A DNA stretch of 64,000 nt, from NCBI RefSeq assembly GCF_008728515.1, contig NC_044986.1, positions 58,331,159 through 58,395,158 of the forward strand, given 5' to 3'. A program made the translations under genes and the position numbers. The DNA is from Papio anubis. Its lineage: Eukaryota; Chordata; Mammalia; Primates; Cercopithecidae. Under the pieces are notes generated by a model that saw only the letters and a program-made list of their open reading frames with translations, did no database searches and was not told where the DNA came from. This document shows positions 11,742 to 23,230 of this stretch, piece after piece (position 1 is the first letter of the stretch; the number at the start of each line of letters is the position of its first letter).

Positions 11742-12334
11742 TAAACTTGTATTTTAAAATGTTGCCATTTACCATACACCTCTAATTACCATCTTAAAAA
11801 TAACTATTAAACTTATTATCAAAAAATTTAGATGTGAACTTAAAAATCTGATAAGGGGTACATAGTTTTGCAAAACATTTTTAGGAGGTTCATGAACAAA
11901 AAGTTCTATGACCACTGATTTGTGTTGCCTGCTGGCCCCCTGAGGGCTTTAGCTAAACTACTGAATACCTCTGTGCTAAAGCACATGTTAACACTTTAGT
12001 GCAGCTCTTGGGAGCATTAATTATTTCAATCATCTAAGAATCATGGCTGAAATACAGAAATGGGGAAGATTTTTCTAATCCTCACCGAAGTTATTTGAAG
12101 GCAAGGGCCACAGGAGAATGCTCTGAGGGTCAAGAGAAAGACACAAATTCCCCCAAAAGAATTTAAGAGAAGCTGCTCCTTCTGCACCCTCCCCCATGCC
12201 CTCCTGCCACTATCCCCGGCTTTCTCTCTTTCCCCTCTCCTGTAGGCTCTATTAGGGGTGGAGGAGAATGAGACATCAGAGGAGAATGTATTCACTTTGC
12301 ATATTGCCGTGCCTTCCAAAACAATAATTGTAAC

Positions 12335-12400
12335 CAAAATAATGACTGCCATTTATTGAACGCTTACTTTGTGCCAGGTTAAAAGAAAGAATTCTCTTAA
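12335..12400 (-). mobile_element. MIR SINE fragment, antisense
   Basis: Short reversed MIR tail: 'tttattgaacgcttactttg' followed by 'tgccagg'. Confidence 0.5.
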
Positions 12401-12544
12401 CAGCTGGCATCAGGATTCTTCATAGGAAGGGAACTATGTTTGTGGAATCCCTTGAATAAGCCCTCTTAGGGACTGATTCTAAGAATTATTCAGAAGATGA
12501 GTTAGAAAAGCAAGAAAATCTGGGGAAAAATTATGACAAATAAT

Positions 12545-12765
12545 AGCCAATAAATTTATAAATGCTTGCTATGTGGTGGGCACTGTTTTAAGCACTTTAC
12601 ATACAAAAATTCGTTAAATCCTCACAATCACATTATTATTATCCCCATCTCAAAGATGGGACAACTGAGGTACAGAATGACTAAGCAAAGTGTCTCAGTT
12701 CAAGTAAGTGGTAAAGTGTCCCCTGGCCCCAGAGTCCAATGCTCTTATCCACTATGTAGTATCTA
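12545..12765 (-). mobile_element. MIR SINE, antisense
   Basis: Nearly full reversed MIR: 'gggcactgttttaagcactt', 'ttattattatccccatct', 'gagtccaatgctcttatcca'. Confidence 0.85.
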
Positions 12766-12879
12766 AGGTCTTAATAACAACTGTGCTGTGCTATGCTAGG
12801 ATTTTTAAAAACAAAACAATAGTAATTAAACCAGTGTTATGCCTTTTCATCATACAGTAAGGAAATAGGAGAGAGACCA

Positions 12880-13301
12880 AAAGTAGACCCATATGTAGAA
12901 AATTAGCATATGATAATTAGGCATTTCAAATCAGTAGCAAAAATGAAAATAAATTTCTACTTTACACCTAAACTGAATTATATTCCAGATGGATCAAATG
13001 TATATAAATGTAAATGTATCAAAAATCTTAAGTACTAGGAGAAAATATTGGAATATTTTTATAATTTTGGCATTTCCTTCTAGGCAGATGATGCCTGGAA
13101 TTTTTATTTAAAAAGGATTAGTATCTTTTTCTACATAAATATAAAAAATTGAAAAAACACTTTAATCTAAGCCGTAAGACAAATAATACTCTGAAAAAAT
13201 ATTGCAAATATATGATAAAAAGACCAAACCTGATATATATCTAATATATATGTATATATAATATATACATATATATACATGTATATATAACATATATATT
13301 T
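12880..13301 (+). mobile_element. Old L1 LINE ORF2 fragment
   Basis: Resembles decayed L1 ORF2 3' sequence: 'attccagatggatcaaatg', 'taagtactaggagaaaat'. It continues after the Alu at 13592. An AT-dinucleotide-rich tract fills 13229-13300. Confidence 0.65.
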
Positions 13302-13591
13302 TTTATTTTTGAGATAGGGTCTTACTCTTTCGCCCATGCTTGAGCGCAGTAGCATGATCTTGGCTCACTGCAACCTCCATCTCCCGGGTTCAAGTGATTC
13401 CCCTGCCGCAGCCTCCCAAGTAGCTGGGATTACAGGCATGCACTACCAAACCCAGCAATTTTTGTATTTTTAATAGAGATGGGGTTTCACCGTGTTGGTC
13501 AGGCTAGTCTTGAACTCCTGACCTCAAATGATCCACCCACCTTGGCCTCCCAAAGGGCTGGGATTACAGGCGTGAGCCACCATGCCCAGCC
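13302..13591 (-). mobile_element. Alu SINE, antisense
   Basis: Full-length reversed Alu inserted in an old L1, just after a TA-rich stretch. Ends 'gccaccatgcccagcc'. Confidence 0.92.
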
Positions 13592-14180
13592 CTCATAATA
13601 TATTTTTGAAATTTCTGTAAATTAACAAAAATGCCAAACTACCAATTAGAATAAGAGATACAAATATGCAATTCACAGAAAAATAAATGCAAATGGAAAT
13701 GAACAAATAAATCACTGCACAATCACACTCAAAGCCAAAGGTGTACAAATTAAAAAACAGCGGCTAAAAAATTTAAACTCATGGAGATAAGAGTATAAAG
13801 ATGGTTGCTAAAGACTAGGAAGGGTGGGGCTTAGTGGGGATAAAGAAGGGATGGTTAATGGGTGTAAACCCAGCCTGGGCGACAGAGTGAGACTCCATCT
13901 CAAAAAAAAAAAAAAAAATACAGTTAGATAGAATGAATAAGATATAGTATTCAATAGCACAATAGGGTGACTATAGTTAAGAATAATTTATTGTATATTT
14001 TAAAATAAGTAAAACAGCGGAACTGGAAGGTTCCTAACACAAAGAAATGATACATGCCTAAGGTGATGGATACCCTAATTACCTGATTTTTCCATCATTA
14101 CACACTGTATGCCTATATCAAAACATAACATGTACCCCACAAATATGTACAACTATGTATCTATAACACTTCAAAAAATA
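13592..14180 (+). mobile_element. Old L1 LINE 3' end
   Basis: L1 3' UTR-type blocks: 'gttagatagaatgaataaga', 'tgactatagttaagaataat', 'gtgatggataccctaatta', 'catgtaccccacaaatatgt'. An Alu 3' fragment interrupts it at 13868-13919. Confidence 0.8.
13868..13919 (+). mobile_element. Alu 3' end fragment
   Basis: Only the last part of an Alu, 'cagcctgggcgacagagtga' and following, plus a 17-A tail. It is a strongly 5'-truncated insertion in the L1. Confidence 0.85.
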
Positions 14181-14399
14181 GGGAATATCACATTTAAAGA
14201 AGAAATTAGCAAATATTAAAATGTTTGAAAAAATGTCAAGTGAGAAAACTCTTAAGATATTATTGGCATATGGATGGTAGCATAAACATTAAACCTTTTT
14301 AGAGAGAACTCTGGCAGTAGCTATTCTAACAGAAAATGCATATTCCATTTGTCCTAGAAATTACAGGGGGAGTTATCGTGTCCCCAATATTCAAGAACC

Positions 14400-14725
14400 T
14401 AGAACAAGTACACATTTCCCCGCTGGGTCAGTTCTGCATGTCAGTCTGGTATTCAGAGTCCTCCATAATATAGGCCCACCTACCTGTTCAGTGCAACTTC
14501 CCCACACCAACCTGTCACCCCAAGCCTGTCAGGTCCCAAACAGCACACCTCCCACCCCCAGGCCTTTGCTCATGCTGTTTCATCTTCTGGAAGGACCCTC
14601 CCTCCTTGCTTTTCACCTCTCCCTACCTCCTTCAAGGCCCAGCCCAAACTCCATCTCCACCAGGACGCCGGGTCCTTAGCACAGTCCCTGATATTAAGTA
14701 AGGACTCAATAAACTCAATATTTTG
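14400..14725 (+). mobile_element. L2 LINE 3' end
   Basis: Sense L2: 'caggcctttgctcatgctgt', 'ccttcaaggcccagcccaaa', and a 3' end in 'aggactcaataaactcaa'. Confidence 0.75.
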
Positions 14726-14934
14726 TTACTTTAATATTATTAACATTTACACATCTACTCTCTCAGGTTGTTCCCTAATTCTTTGGGGTATGTTTTTTTT
14801 TACAATTAGACTGAAAGTTTCTTGAAGACAAGAAATACTCTGGGCTTTCCAAGTAAAGACAGTATTGTTTCCAGGGTTTTAACATCAGACAGACCTTGGT
14901 TGTCCCTTGATCTGCCTTTTTCTTTTCTTTTCTT

Positions 14935-15228
14935 TCTTTCTTTTTTTTTTTTTTTTTTTTGAGACGGAGTCTCGCTCTGTCACCCAGGCCGGAGTGCAGT
15001 GGCGTGACCTCCTCCACTTCCCGGATTCATGCCATTCTCCAGCCTCAACCTCTGGAGTAGCTGGGACTACAGGCGCCCGCCACCACGCCTGGCTAATTTT
15101 TTGTATTTTTAGTAGAGACGGGGTTTCACCGTGTTAGCCAGGATGGTCTCTATCTCCTGACCTTGTGATCCGCCCGCCACGGCCTCCCAAAATGCTGGGA
15201 TTACAGGCGTGAGCCACCATGCCAGGCC
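14935..15228 (-). mobile_element. Alu SINE, antisense (AluY/S-like)
   Basis: Full-length reversed Alu with a long T-run, preceded by a TC-rich tract (14918-14940). Confidence 0.93.
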
Positions 15229-15479
15229 TGATCTGCCTTATTCTACTGATGGTTAAAGTTATTTCACCTGTAGACACTAGCCCATAATACCTGCTAAATG
15301 CATTGTTACTAGGATGATTACAGCTGTTTACCTGCTCTCTGTATCGTGGTTCCCCAGTCCCATCAATGCCAAAATAGAATCAAACTCATGGAAGGTATTC
15401 AGCAAACTCTTATTGGAAGTTGATCAGCTAGAGGTCCAAATTGCCATGCGTTCTATCAAATATGCTTTAAATGACATTT

Positions 15480-15512
15480 TGTGTGTGTGGTGCACGTGTG
15501 TGTGTGTGTGTT
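15480..15512 (+). repeat. Short GT-rich microsatellite
   Basis: Interrupted (TG)n; the longest pure block is about 8 units. Confidence 0.8.
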
Positions 15513-15539
15513 TTCATTCATTTAACTAAGAACTCTTCT

Positions 15540-17627
15540 TTGCCTTTAGTGGGGTAGTGACTATTCTCAGTTTAGAACTAGCCAAAGAATCAATCTTGAC
15601 CCAGTTGCTAGGAAACCGTGTCTTTGGAACAGAAGTTAAGAATCAATTTCCCCATGCTTTAAAGAACATGTATTTAAGTAAATTACTTCCTCAGAAATAT
15701 TGATTCATTCCAAAAGCATTTAAATAATATGAAAAACAAGAGGATTTTTATGTGGAAGCTGTATCTTGACAGTAAAGTAGATGTGCACTTAAGAAAATAT
15801 ATTTACACAGATAATCTACATCTTGTTCAAGAGAGAAAATAGACTTTAATGTAGTAATAGGACTATTTATGTAATGAACTCTCATGGGCTCTTGCATAAA
15901 TCATGATTCCTGGGTTGTGTGAATGTTTTTATGTGCCTTTGTGAACTTTCATAAGACTTTAGTTATGTGATTATATCAAAGGTTGAATTTATATTAGCAA
16001 ATGAGGCATTGTGAAGACATGAAGACATTTTCTAATGGAAACATCATAACCAGAAGCACATTTTCCCAAAAGATGTGTTTTGAAAAATGCTAAATCGTTT
16101 TAATGGCCTCAATGTCTTGCAAAGGATTCTCTTGGTCAGCAGCTGGCTTCACATGCATTCTCGGACATCAGCAAGCCCTGCTCCAAAGAGGGATGCCAGC
16201 CAGCCTGTGAAATGTTTCTGCAAGAACTTTTGGCTGCCTTAACCGCCTAAAGCAAATGTTTGTTTGCTGCAGTACGAGAATCAAATGCTTTTGTGTGAAA
16301 ACACTTGCTAGAGAAACAAATGTTTGTTTTGGTAATCGACATTTGGACTGTTGGAACATTACCACTTAAGATATTGGTTTGAGAAATATACATTTAATTT
16401 GGAAAGCACCAGTCAGGATCAAGCATGTGACACAAATCTAGGCTGTAAGGAAATGAGGTTGAAATTGGACCCAACATTTTCACTTCCCCTTGTCAGTTCT
16501 GACTAGGAAAATGGTTCCCTGATTTACATGTTGCCTTATAATGTTACTGAGCAGCAGCATAAAATAAAAAAACTGATTTACTTCCTTCTGGAAGAGTATG
16601 ACTTATGAATTATCAAAGATAGCAGCAAGCATGTATTTATCTAGTATTAATATTTAAACATTTAAATGCCATTTTCCTATTGAATGTACCACATGCTCCA
16701 TATTAATCTTTTAGATTAGACTTAGTACAAATTGATGTTTCCTAAATGGAAGATTTCTCCTTACAGTTCACTTTTGATTATCCATGCTAACTGGCAGGAG
16801 GAAAGGTACAGACACTCCAAAACAGCAGGAGATACAGAAATAAGCTTTGGCTTCTGAGAGCATTAAATTTTTTAGTAGCAAAAAGAAACTAATTACATTT
16901 TAAGGGAGAGAGATACAAGGAAGTTTGTGTGGCAAGAGTGTCATTTATACATTAAACATATTATATTTGGTCGTGGATAATCCATAATTAGGAAGTCAAA
17001 ATATACTATGCTGATGTCAAGGCTGATTGCTAGAGCAAAAACGGTTTTAATTTAAAAGTTTCTTTTTTTTCTATACATTTTAAACTATTTTTTTTTGCTT
17101 GATGAAAGCCAGAAGCATATGTAAATGCATCTGATTTTCTTTTACCATTATGTTTGAGTTTTTCTCTTTTGTGAAAAAAAATTGAGGATCTAGGTTCACC
17201 TGAAAATTTATGAGCTGAAACCTATAATAAAATCAATACATACTTCATAATACAATAAAATTATAGCTTGAATTATTTGTTGCTGGCCTTAGCCCTATTT
17301 GGTCTTTAGCTTAAAAGAGACTATATTTTGAAATGGAAAAGAGAGATCAGTTCAAAATAGCCAAATGTAGGAATTATTCATTAGAATATCGAGAAACATG
17401 ACTTTGTATCCTGAACCCACCCACTACTAGCTGTTTCCATTTGTAAATTTCATTATTCTGTTCAAAAAGATGTGATATAATGCATGTATATTTGAAGTAG
17501 TACTTTGAGCTCCCCAGAACTTAATAATTCAAAATATTACGGTAAATTCTCACTTATTCTGAATCCAAACTACCAGAAAGCTGAAATAATGAGAATTTTT
17601 TGTACAATTTATGAAATGGTAATGTCC
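15540..17627. promoter_or_regulatory. Repeat-poor block, candidate conserved noncoding sequence
   Basis: About 2 kb free of recognised repeats. Within 16080-16370 the word 'caaatgtttgttt' occurs twice (near 16254 and 16318), each resembling a forkhead site, around an inverted repeat AGCAAA/TTTGCT. Together with repeat exclusion this suggests a regulatory element. No ORF is convincing, including 16168-16365 on the minus strand. Inference only. Confidence 0.3.
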
Positions 17628-17743
17628 CTGGAGCATTACAAGATTCTAAAATCCTTTGAACAGTCACAGAAAGATTAAATTTTGTTCAGCATAATTTTCT
17701 GGGAAGAATGTTTGATAGAGTTCTAATTCTTTGAAGATAGTAA
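17628..17743 (+). repeat. Perfect 116-bp direct repeat, first (probable source) copy
   Basis: Identical base for base to 18315-18430, 687 bases downstream. It lies in otherwise unique sequence, and identity stops abruptly at both ends. Confidence 0.97.
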
Positions 17744-17934
17744 TTAATCCATGTGTAGCCTATGGTAATTCTTTTTTAACTTCAATATAGAAATAGTATC
17801 TTTGCATTTCCATAAAACCTTGGTTTCGTATTTCTAGCTGATAAGACTCTAAAATGTATGGCACATCATAAACCTTACAAAGGTTGAGAACAGATCATGT
17901 ATGTTCTACCTTTACCATATTTTAGTTTATTTTT

Positions 17935-18205
17935 ATTTTTTTTAGAGACAGAGTCAAGCTCTGTTGCCCAGGCTGAAGCACAGTGGCATGATGATAGCTC
18001 ACTGCAGCCTTGACTGCCCGGGATCAAAGGATCCTCCTACCTCAGCTTCCCAAGTAGCTGAGAGTAGAGATGAGTACTACGAAGCCAGGCTATTTTTTTT
18101 TTTTTTTTTTCTGCTATATGGTCAAGTCTGGTCTTAAAATTCTGGACTTAAACAATTCTCCTGGCATGGTCTCCCAAAGGTCTGTGATTACGGGTGTGAG
18201 TAATG
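17935..18205 (-). mobile_element. Old Alu SINE, antisense (AluJ-like)
   Basis: Divergent reversed Alu: 'agagacagagtcaagctctg', 'gttgcccaggctgaagcaca'. An 18-T run replaces part of the middle region, and the right arm is degraded. Confidence 0.8.
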
Positions 18206-18314
18206 GCAGCAAGCAGGCAGGTGGTACCTAACTATAAGTGATTCAATGTGGTTGCAAGTAAAAGAAACCCACTCAAGCTGGCTAAAGGAAAAGATAATAT
18301 TTAGTAACATGACA

Positions 18315-18430
18315 CTGGAGCATTACAAGATTCTAAAATCCTTTGAACAGTCACAGAAAGATTAAATTTTGTTCAGCATAATTTTCTGGGAAGAATGTTT
18401 GATAGAGTTCTAATTCTTTGAAGATAGTAA
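18315..18430 (+). repeat. Perfect 116-bp direct repeat, second (probable inserted) copy
   Basis: Identical to 17628-17743. The sequence on either side (18216-18311 and 18450-18650) reads as one interrupted repeat, and 'tagtaa' flanks the insert (18302-18307 and 18425-18430). This supports insertion here. Confidence 0.95.
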
Positions 18431-18904
18431 AGATATATATATCTTTTATATAACTCAAGTCCATCTTCAGGCATAAACTAGAACCAAAGAATAGAGATCT
18501 GGGAAACCCTAGAAATTTGTGCTTTTCTTTCTGTCTCTCTTCTTTCCCCCTCTTTGTGTATCTGCTTTATTCTCTTCACAGTCTTCAAACCAGCTTCCCC
18601 TCTTGTTCTCTCCACTACGTGGGAGGTTGGATCCTTTATAGTAATTTACGTCATATACTATGGGGTCAGACTTTAGATACACACTAACACACTTTTGACC
18701 CTACTTGAATTGTAAGGTGAGAGTAAGATAGGCCCTGCTGGGGTCAAAATCCACACCCCATGCCCCTACCCATTAACTCCTCTATCCCTCAATACACTGA
18801 TCCAAGGAGGAGAGGAGGATGATAGCCTAGGTAAAACAATAACCTTCATGGATAGAGGGAGGAGCAGTTATCAGAGAAAAGGAATCAATGTGAGCTGGGA
18901 ATCT

Positions 18905-19102
18905 ACCAACAGTTCTCACACTTGTTTTTCTCAGAATCCCTTTATAGTCTTAAAAATTATTGAGGACCCTGAAAAGCATTTGCTTGTGGGGTTATAGTTA
19001 CCAACATTTACCGTATTAGAATTTAAAATTGAGAAATTTAAAACCATTTAATTTTTAATCCATTAAAAATAATAAACTCATAATGTTAATATTGATACAA
19101 TT
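18905..19102 (+). mobile_element. hAT (Charlie-like) DNA transposon, left part
   Basis: Starts with a hAT-type terminal repeat ('cagttctcacacttg'), then 'ttaaaaattattgaggaccc' and a TA-rich interior. The same element continues at 19391, 19757-20842 and 21096-21225, with three Alus inside it. Confidence 0.65.
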
Positions 19103-19390
19103 TTTTTTCTTTTTTGAGATGGGGTCTCACTCTGTCATCCAGTCTGGAGTGCAGTGGCGCAATCTCAGCTCACTGCAACACCAGGGTTCAAGCGATTCTC
19201 CTGCCTCAGCCTCCTGAGTAGCTGGGACTACAAGCACGCGCCACCATGTCCGGCTAATTTTTTGTATTTTTAGTAGAGACGGAGTTTCACCATGTTAGCC
19301 AACATGGTCTTGATCTCCTGACCTCGTGATCCGCCTACCTTGGCCTCCCAAATGCTGGGATTACAGGCGTGAGCCACTGCGCCTGGCCTG
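19103..19390 (-). mobile_element. Alu SINE, antisense
   Basis: Full-length reversed Alu, ending 'gagccactgcgcctggcc'. It is inserted in the hAT transposon. Confidence 0.93.
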
Positions 19391-19420
19391 ATATAATTTT
19401 TATTAAAAATAAATATATTT

Positions 19421-19710
19421 GGCTGGGTGTGGGGGCTTATGCCTATAATTCCAGCACTTTGGGAGGCCGAGGTGGGTGGATCACCTAAGGTTAGGAGTTC
19501 AAGACCAGCCTGGCCAACATGGTGAAACCCCGTCTCTACTAAAAATACAAATTTTAGCTGGGTGTGGTGGTGCATGCCTGTAATCTCAGCTACTTGGGAG
19601 GCTGAGGCAAGAGAATCACTTGAACCCAGGAGGTGGAGGTTGCAGTGAGCCTAGGTCTTGCCATTGGACTCTATAATGGGCGACAGAGCGAAACTCCATC
19701 TCAGAAAAAA

Positions 19711-19756
<46 letters not shown>
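19421..19756 (+). mobile_element. Alu SINE, sense, with (TA)n tail
   Basis: Full Alu from 'ggctgggtgtgggggcttat' to an A-run, then a (TA)n microsatellite at about 19729-19756 grown at the tail. It faces the Alu at 19103 head to head across a 30-base hAT remnant, so the pair forms a long inverted repeat. Confidence 0.93.
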
Positions 19757-19761
<5 letters not shown>

Positions 19762-20842
19762 AACATATTTTCCAAAATGAAAATAAATTAGTGAGAAAAG
19801 TAGCACTGTTTTACATTTTTGCAAGTTTCTTTAATGTGTGGCTTGATAAGAAATAGCTGTATTCTCATATCTGCTTTTGCATTTACTCTGTTGTGATATG
19901 TTATTTTGGCTGAATATATGTAGAACACTGGTTTTATACAGATATGTATTTGGAAAAGGGAGGAGTATTTTAGCAGCCTTTTCATATAATCATAGATATT
20001 CTTTTTTGATACTATACCAAAGTCTGACAAATAATAGCTGTAATGTAGAATCTGAGATCATATCAACTAACATTTTGTACTCTGTTACAGTAGTATCCAT
20101 TGGTTTATCTTGCACTTTTACTCAGGCATGATCATGCACTGGCCATTTGGAAAATATTGGCTGAGTTACAGAGATTTTCCAAATGTTGATACATTTTATT
20201 ATGCAACATAAAAAATCATATTTTCTAATATCGCTATCAATTTATCAGAAGAGTTTTTAAGTATTAGGAAGCTGTCACATTCAAGGTGACAGATACAAGT
20301 TTTCTAAAGTTCTAATTTTCACTTGAAAGCATACATTTTAGCATTGGCAACAAATACTGTCAATTGTATGTCTTATAATGACAGGCTGACTTCATTCATT
20401 TTTTAAAAAATGTCTGCCAAATAGCCAAGTATAAATAGCCATAAGTTGTCTCTCAGTTGCACCTTCAAGTAAAAGTAAGGTTCTATTTTTTTTTTAAAGG
20501 AGGTTAGTTGCACTCACAACTCAGGCAACCACACAAGTGCTTCTCCTTGAAACAATTGTTCTTTGGTATGCAGAAGAAATACTTACACATACTTTCTCTT
20601 TCGTCACACAGAATATTAAAAACATGTAATCAAGGGTTAATGTTTAATAAAATTAATGATTTTTAACTGCTTCATCAAGGATATTAAATAAAACCGTCTT
20701 TTTCTTTCTCTTTGAATGCACTGCAGTAAAGAATATAATGACTACTAATATAGCCTTGGCGTTTCTGCTAAGGTACCAGCAGTTTTATCCAATATAGCCT
20801 TTTTATCATTAGTGCAAATGTCAACATAAGAAAGCAAGTGTC
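19757..20842 (+). mobile_element. hAT (Charlie-like) DNA transposon, middle part
   Basis: Continues the element: 'gcactgttttacatttttgc' and 'gtattctcatatctgctttt' match the Charlie-type interior as I recall it. No usable transposase ORF remains. Confidence 0.55.
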
Positions 20843-21095
20843 TTTTTTTTTGAGACTGAGTCTCGCTCTGTCGCCCAGGTTGGAGTGCAGTGGCGTGATC
20901 TCGGCTCACCACAAGCTCTGCCTGCTGGTTTCACGTCGTTCTCCTGCCTCAGCCTCCCGACTAGCTGGGACTACAGGCACCCACCACAACGCCAGGCTAA
21001 TTTTTTGTATTTTTTAGTAGAGACGGGGTTTCACTGTGTTAGCCAGGATGGTCTCGATCTCCTGACCTCATGATCCACCCGCCTCAGCCTCCCAA
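20843..21095 (-). mobile_element. Truncated Alu SINE, antisense
   Basis: Reversed Alu that stops at 'cctcagcctcccaa', so roughly the first 40 bases of the Alu are missing. Confidence 0.9.
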
Positions 21096-21225
21096 TCTTT
21101 TTAGTGTTTTTATAAAAATAGTTTTGCCCTCTCAGATCACCAAAAGGTGTCAGAGACACACCCTTTACCTGCCCCTACCACCAGAGATTTGTGGACCACG
21201 CTTTGATAACCACTGTTATATGCCA
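21096..21225 (+). mobile_element. hAT (Charlie-like) DNA transposon, right end
   Basis: Contains 'tgtggaccacgctttgataa' and a closing 'ccactg', the expected complementary terminal repeat of the element that begins near 18905. Confidence 0.65.
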
Positions 21226-21799
21226 ACCTGCTAAACATAGATTCATACTAACTGAAATCACTGAGTAATTTAGAGCAATTTATTATTTTGGTATATTATC
21301 TTCTTGAAAAAAAAAAGGAAATATACATTCATATTAAATGGGAAAAGATCACATTTTAAAAACAATAAATTATAACTTTTTAGTAATCAGTTCTAGGGGA
21401 GAATTTAAAAACTCAGACTGGTAAAGTTGGTTAAAAAAAAAAGAAAAGCAAATAAAGAAATGAAAATCACTCTCAGAGCTGGTGGAGTTCAATGTAATAC
21501 CCAGTGGAAGACTATTTAGAACAATAAATGCCGTGGTTTGTGTTTGATGGATTACTTTGCAGGAACTGAGAGGGCCATGCAATGAGACATGTGGTATGGC
21601 AATTTTCCAAATCACATAAAATTAAAAATGCAAGGAAATCCTCAATGCTTAAGTTACCACAAACAGGTCTGTGAATTAAAACAATAACAATAAAAGCAAT
21701 AACACAAAACTAAATTTTCAAAGGAGGCAGTTACCACATATAATATTGATTTGACGTCACCAACATAAACTTACTAAAACTCAGAGACCCAGGGCTAAG
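21226..21799. other. Unassigned intergenic sequence
   Basis: AT-rich, with no gene or repeat recognised. The minus-strand frame 21370-21615 has no features. Confidence 0.35.
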
Positions 21800-22000
21800 G
21801 AAAGAGGAGTTTAATCCAAACTCCAAACCATTTACTAGCTATGTAACCATGAGCAAGTGTCAGTACAACTGTTAGGCCTCAGTTTCAAATGTCTAAGATA
21901 GGAGTAACAGTCCATCTCTCCTAGTATTGTTATATTACATGACCTGATGTATTTAAAGTGTTGAAAAGTACATGGCACAGAGTAGACAGTAAAAATGTTC
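21800..22000 (+). mobile_element. MIR SINE
   Basis: Sense MIR: 'tagctatgtaaccatgagca', 'ggcctcagtttcaaatgtct', 'tggcacagagtagacag'. Confidence 0.75.
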
Positions 22001-22074
22001 CTGTGAAAGTTTTAGGAGGTAGGTAGTGATACAACAGAGAAGCCCCATAGCTTATCTAACAAGATGGCCTTTAC

Positions 22075-22999
22075 TGTACACCCTAAAGAAACCACTAAAA
22101 CAACAGAGTTGTATCTTTAAAAGGTAAGAAGGGTGATACACGAAATAATTTTAAAAGCTCAGTTAATCCAGAAGGCAGAAAAAGAAGAACAATGAACTGA
22201 TGGCACAAATAGAAAACAGCAAGATGATAGATTTAAACCTAATCACATCAATAATCACATTAAACATAAATGATCTAAACAGGTCAATTAAAAAGCAGAG
22301 ACTGTCATATTAAAAAACAAGACCTTAACTGTACAATGCCTACAAAAAACTTGCATTACATACAAAGAACAAATGGCTTTAAATGTAAAAGGATGGAAGA
22401 AGATAACCATGGTATTACACAGAAAAGAAAGAAAAAGAAAGCTGTAGAGGCTATGTTAATATCAGCAGAACTAGTTCAGAGCAAAGAATAGTGCCAGGGA
22501 GAAAGAAGGTCATTTCATGATGATGAAGAGATTGGTTCATCAGGAGGACATAAAAATCCTAATTACTAATGAACTAGTAACAGATTTTCAAAAGGCGTTA
22601 AGTAAAAACGGAACTGCAAAGAAAAATAAATCCATAATTCGAGGTGATTTTAATGCCTCTCTCTCAGTAATAAACAGGTAGATAAAATTCAGTAAGTATA
22701 TAGAAGACTTGAACAACACAATCTGTCAACTGAACTTAATTGATACTTAAAGAAAACTCCACCTAATAACAGCAGATTAGACATTTTTTTCAACTGCACA
22801 TGAAATATTTACAAGGATAATCACATTCTGGGTCATAAAACAAATCTGAATATTTTGAAAAGAATTCAAGCCATAAGATAGCATGTTTTCTAACACAATA
22901 GTATTAAATTAGAAATCAATACTGGTAAGATCTTTAGAAAATCTACGAATGTTTAGAAATTAAATACCACGCTTCATAACTCATGATAAAAGATGAAAG
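22075..22999 (+). mobile_element. Old L1 LINE ORF2, sense (first part)
   Basis: Decayed L1 ORF2: 'gacttgaacaacacaatctg', 'acaaggataatcacattctg', 'aattagaaatcaatactggt'. The element continues to about 27200, broken by Alus and an LTR12. Confidence 0.75.
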
Positions 23000-23230
23000 A
23001 ATTTTTTTTTTTTTTTTTTTTGCCATGGAGTCTTGTCCTGTTGCCAGGCTGGAGTGCAGTGGTGCAATCTCGGTTCACTGCCATCCCTGCCTCTCCAGTT
23101 CAAGTGATTCTCCTGCCTCAGCCTCCCAAGTAGCTAGGACTACAGGCATGTTCCACCATGCCAAGCTAATTTTTATATTTTTAGAAGAGATGGGGTTTCA
23201 CCATGTTGGCCAGGATGGTCTCAGTTTCTT
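23000..23230 (-). mobile_element. Alu SINE, antisense (right part, split by LTR12)
   Basis: Reversed Alu from the T-run to 'ggccaggatggtctc', where the LTR begins. The rest of this Alu is at 23970-24039. Confidence 0.88.

Noticed and set aside
13229..13300. AT-rich alternating tract considered as a promoter or origin
   Set aside because: Simple TA/TACA microsatellite within an old L1, with no other support.
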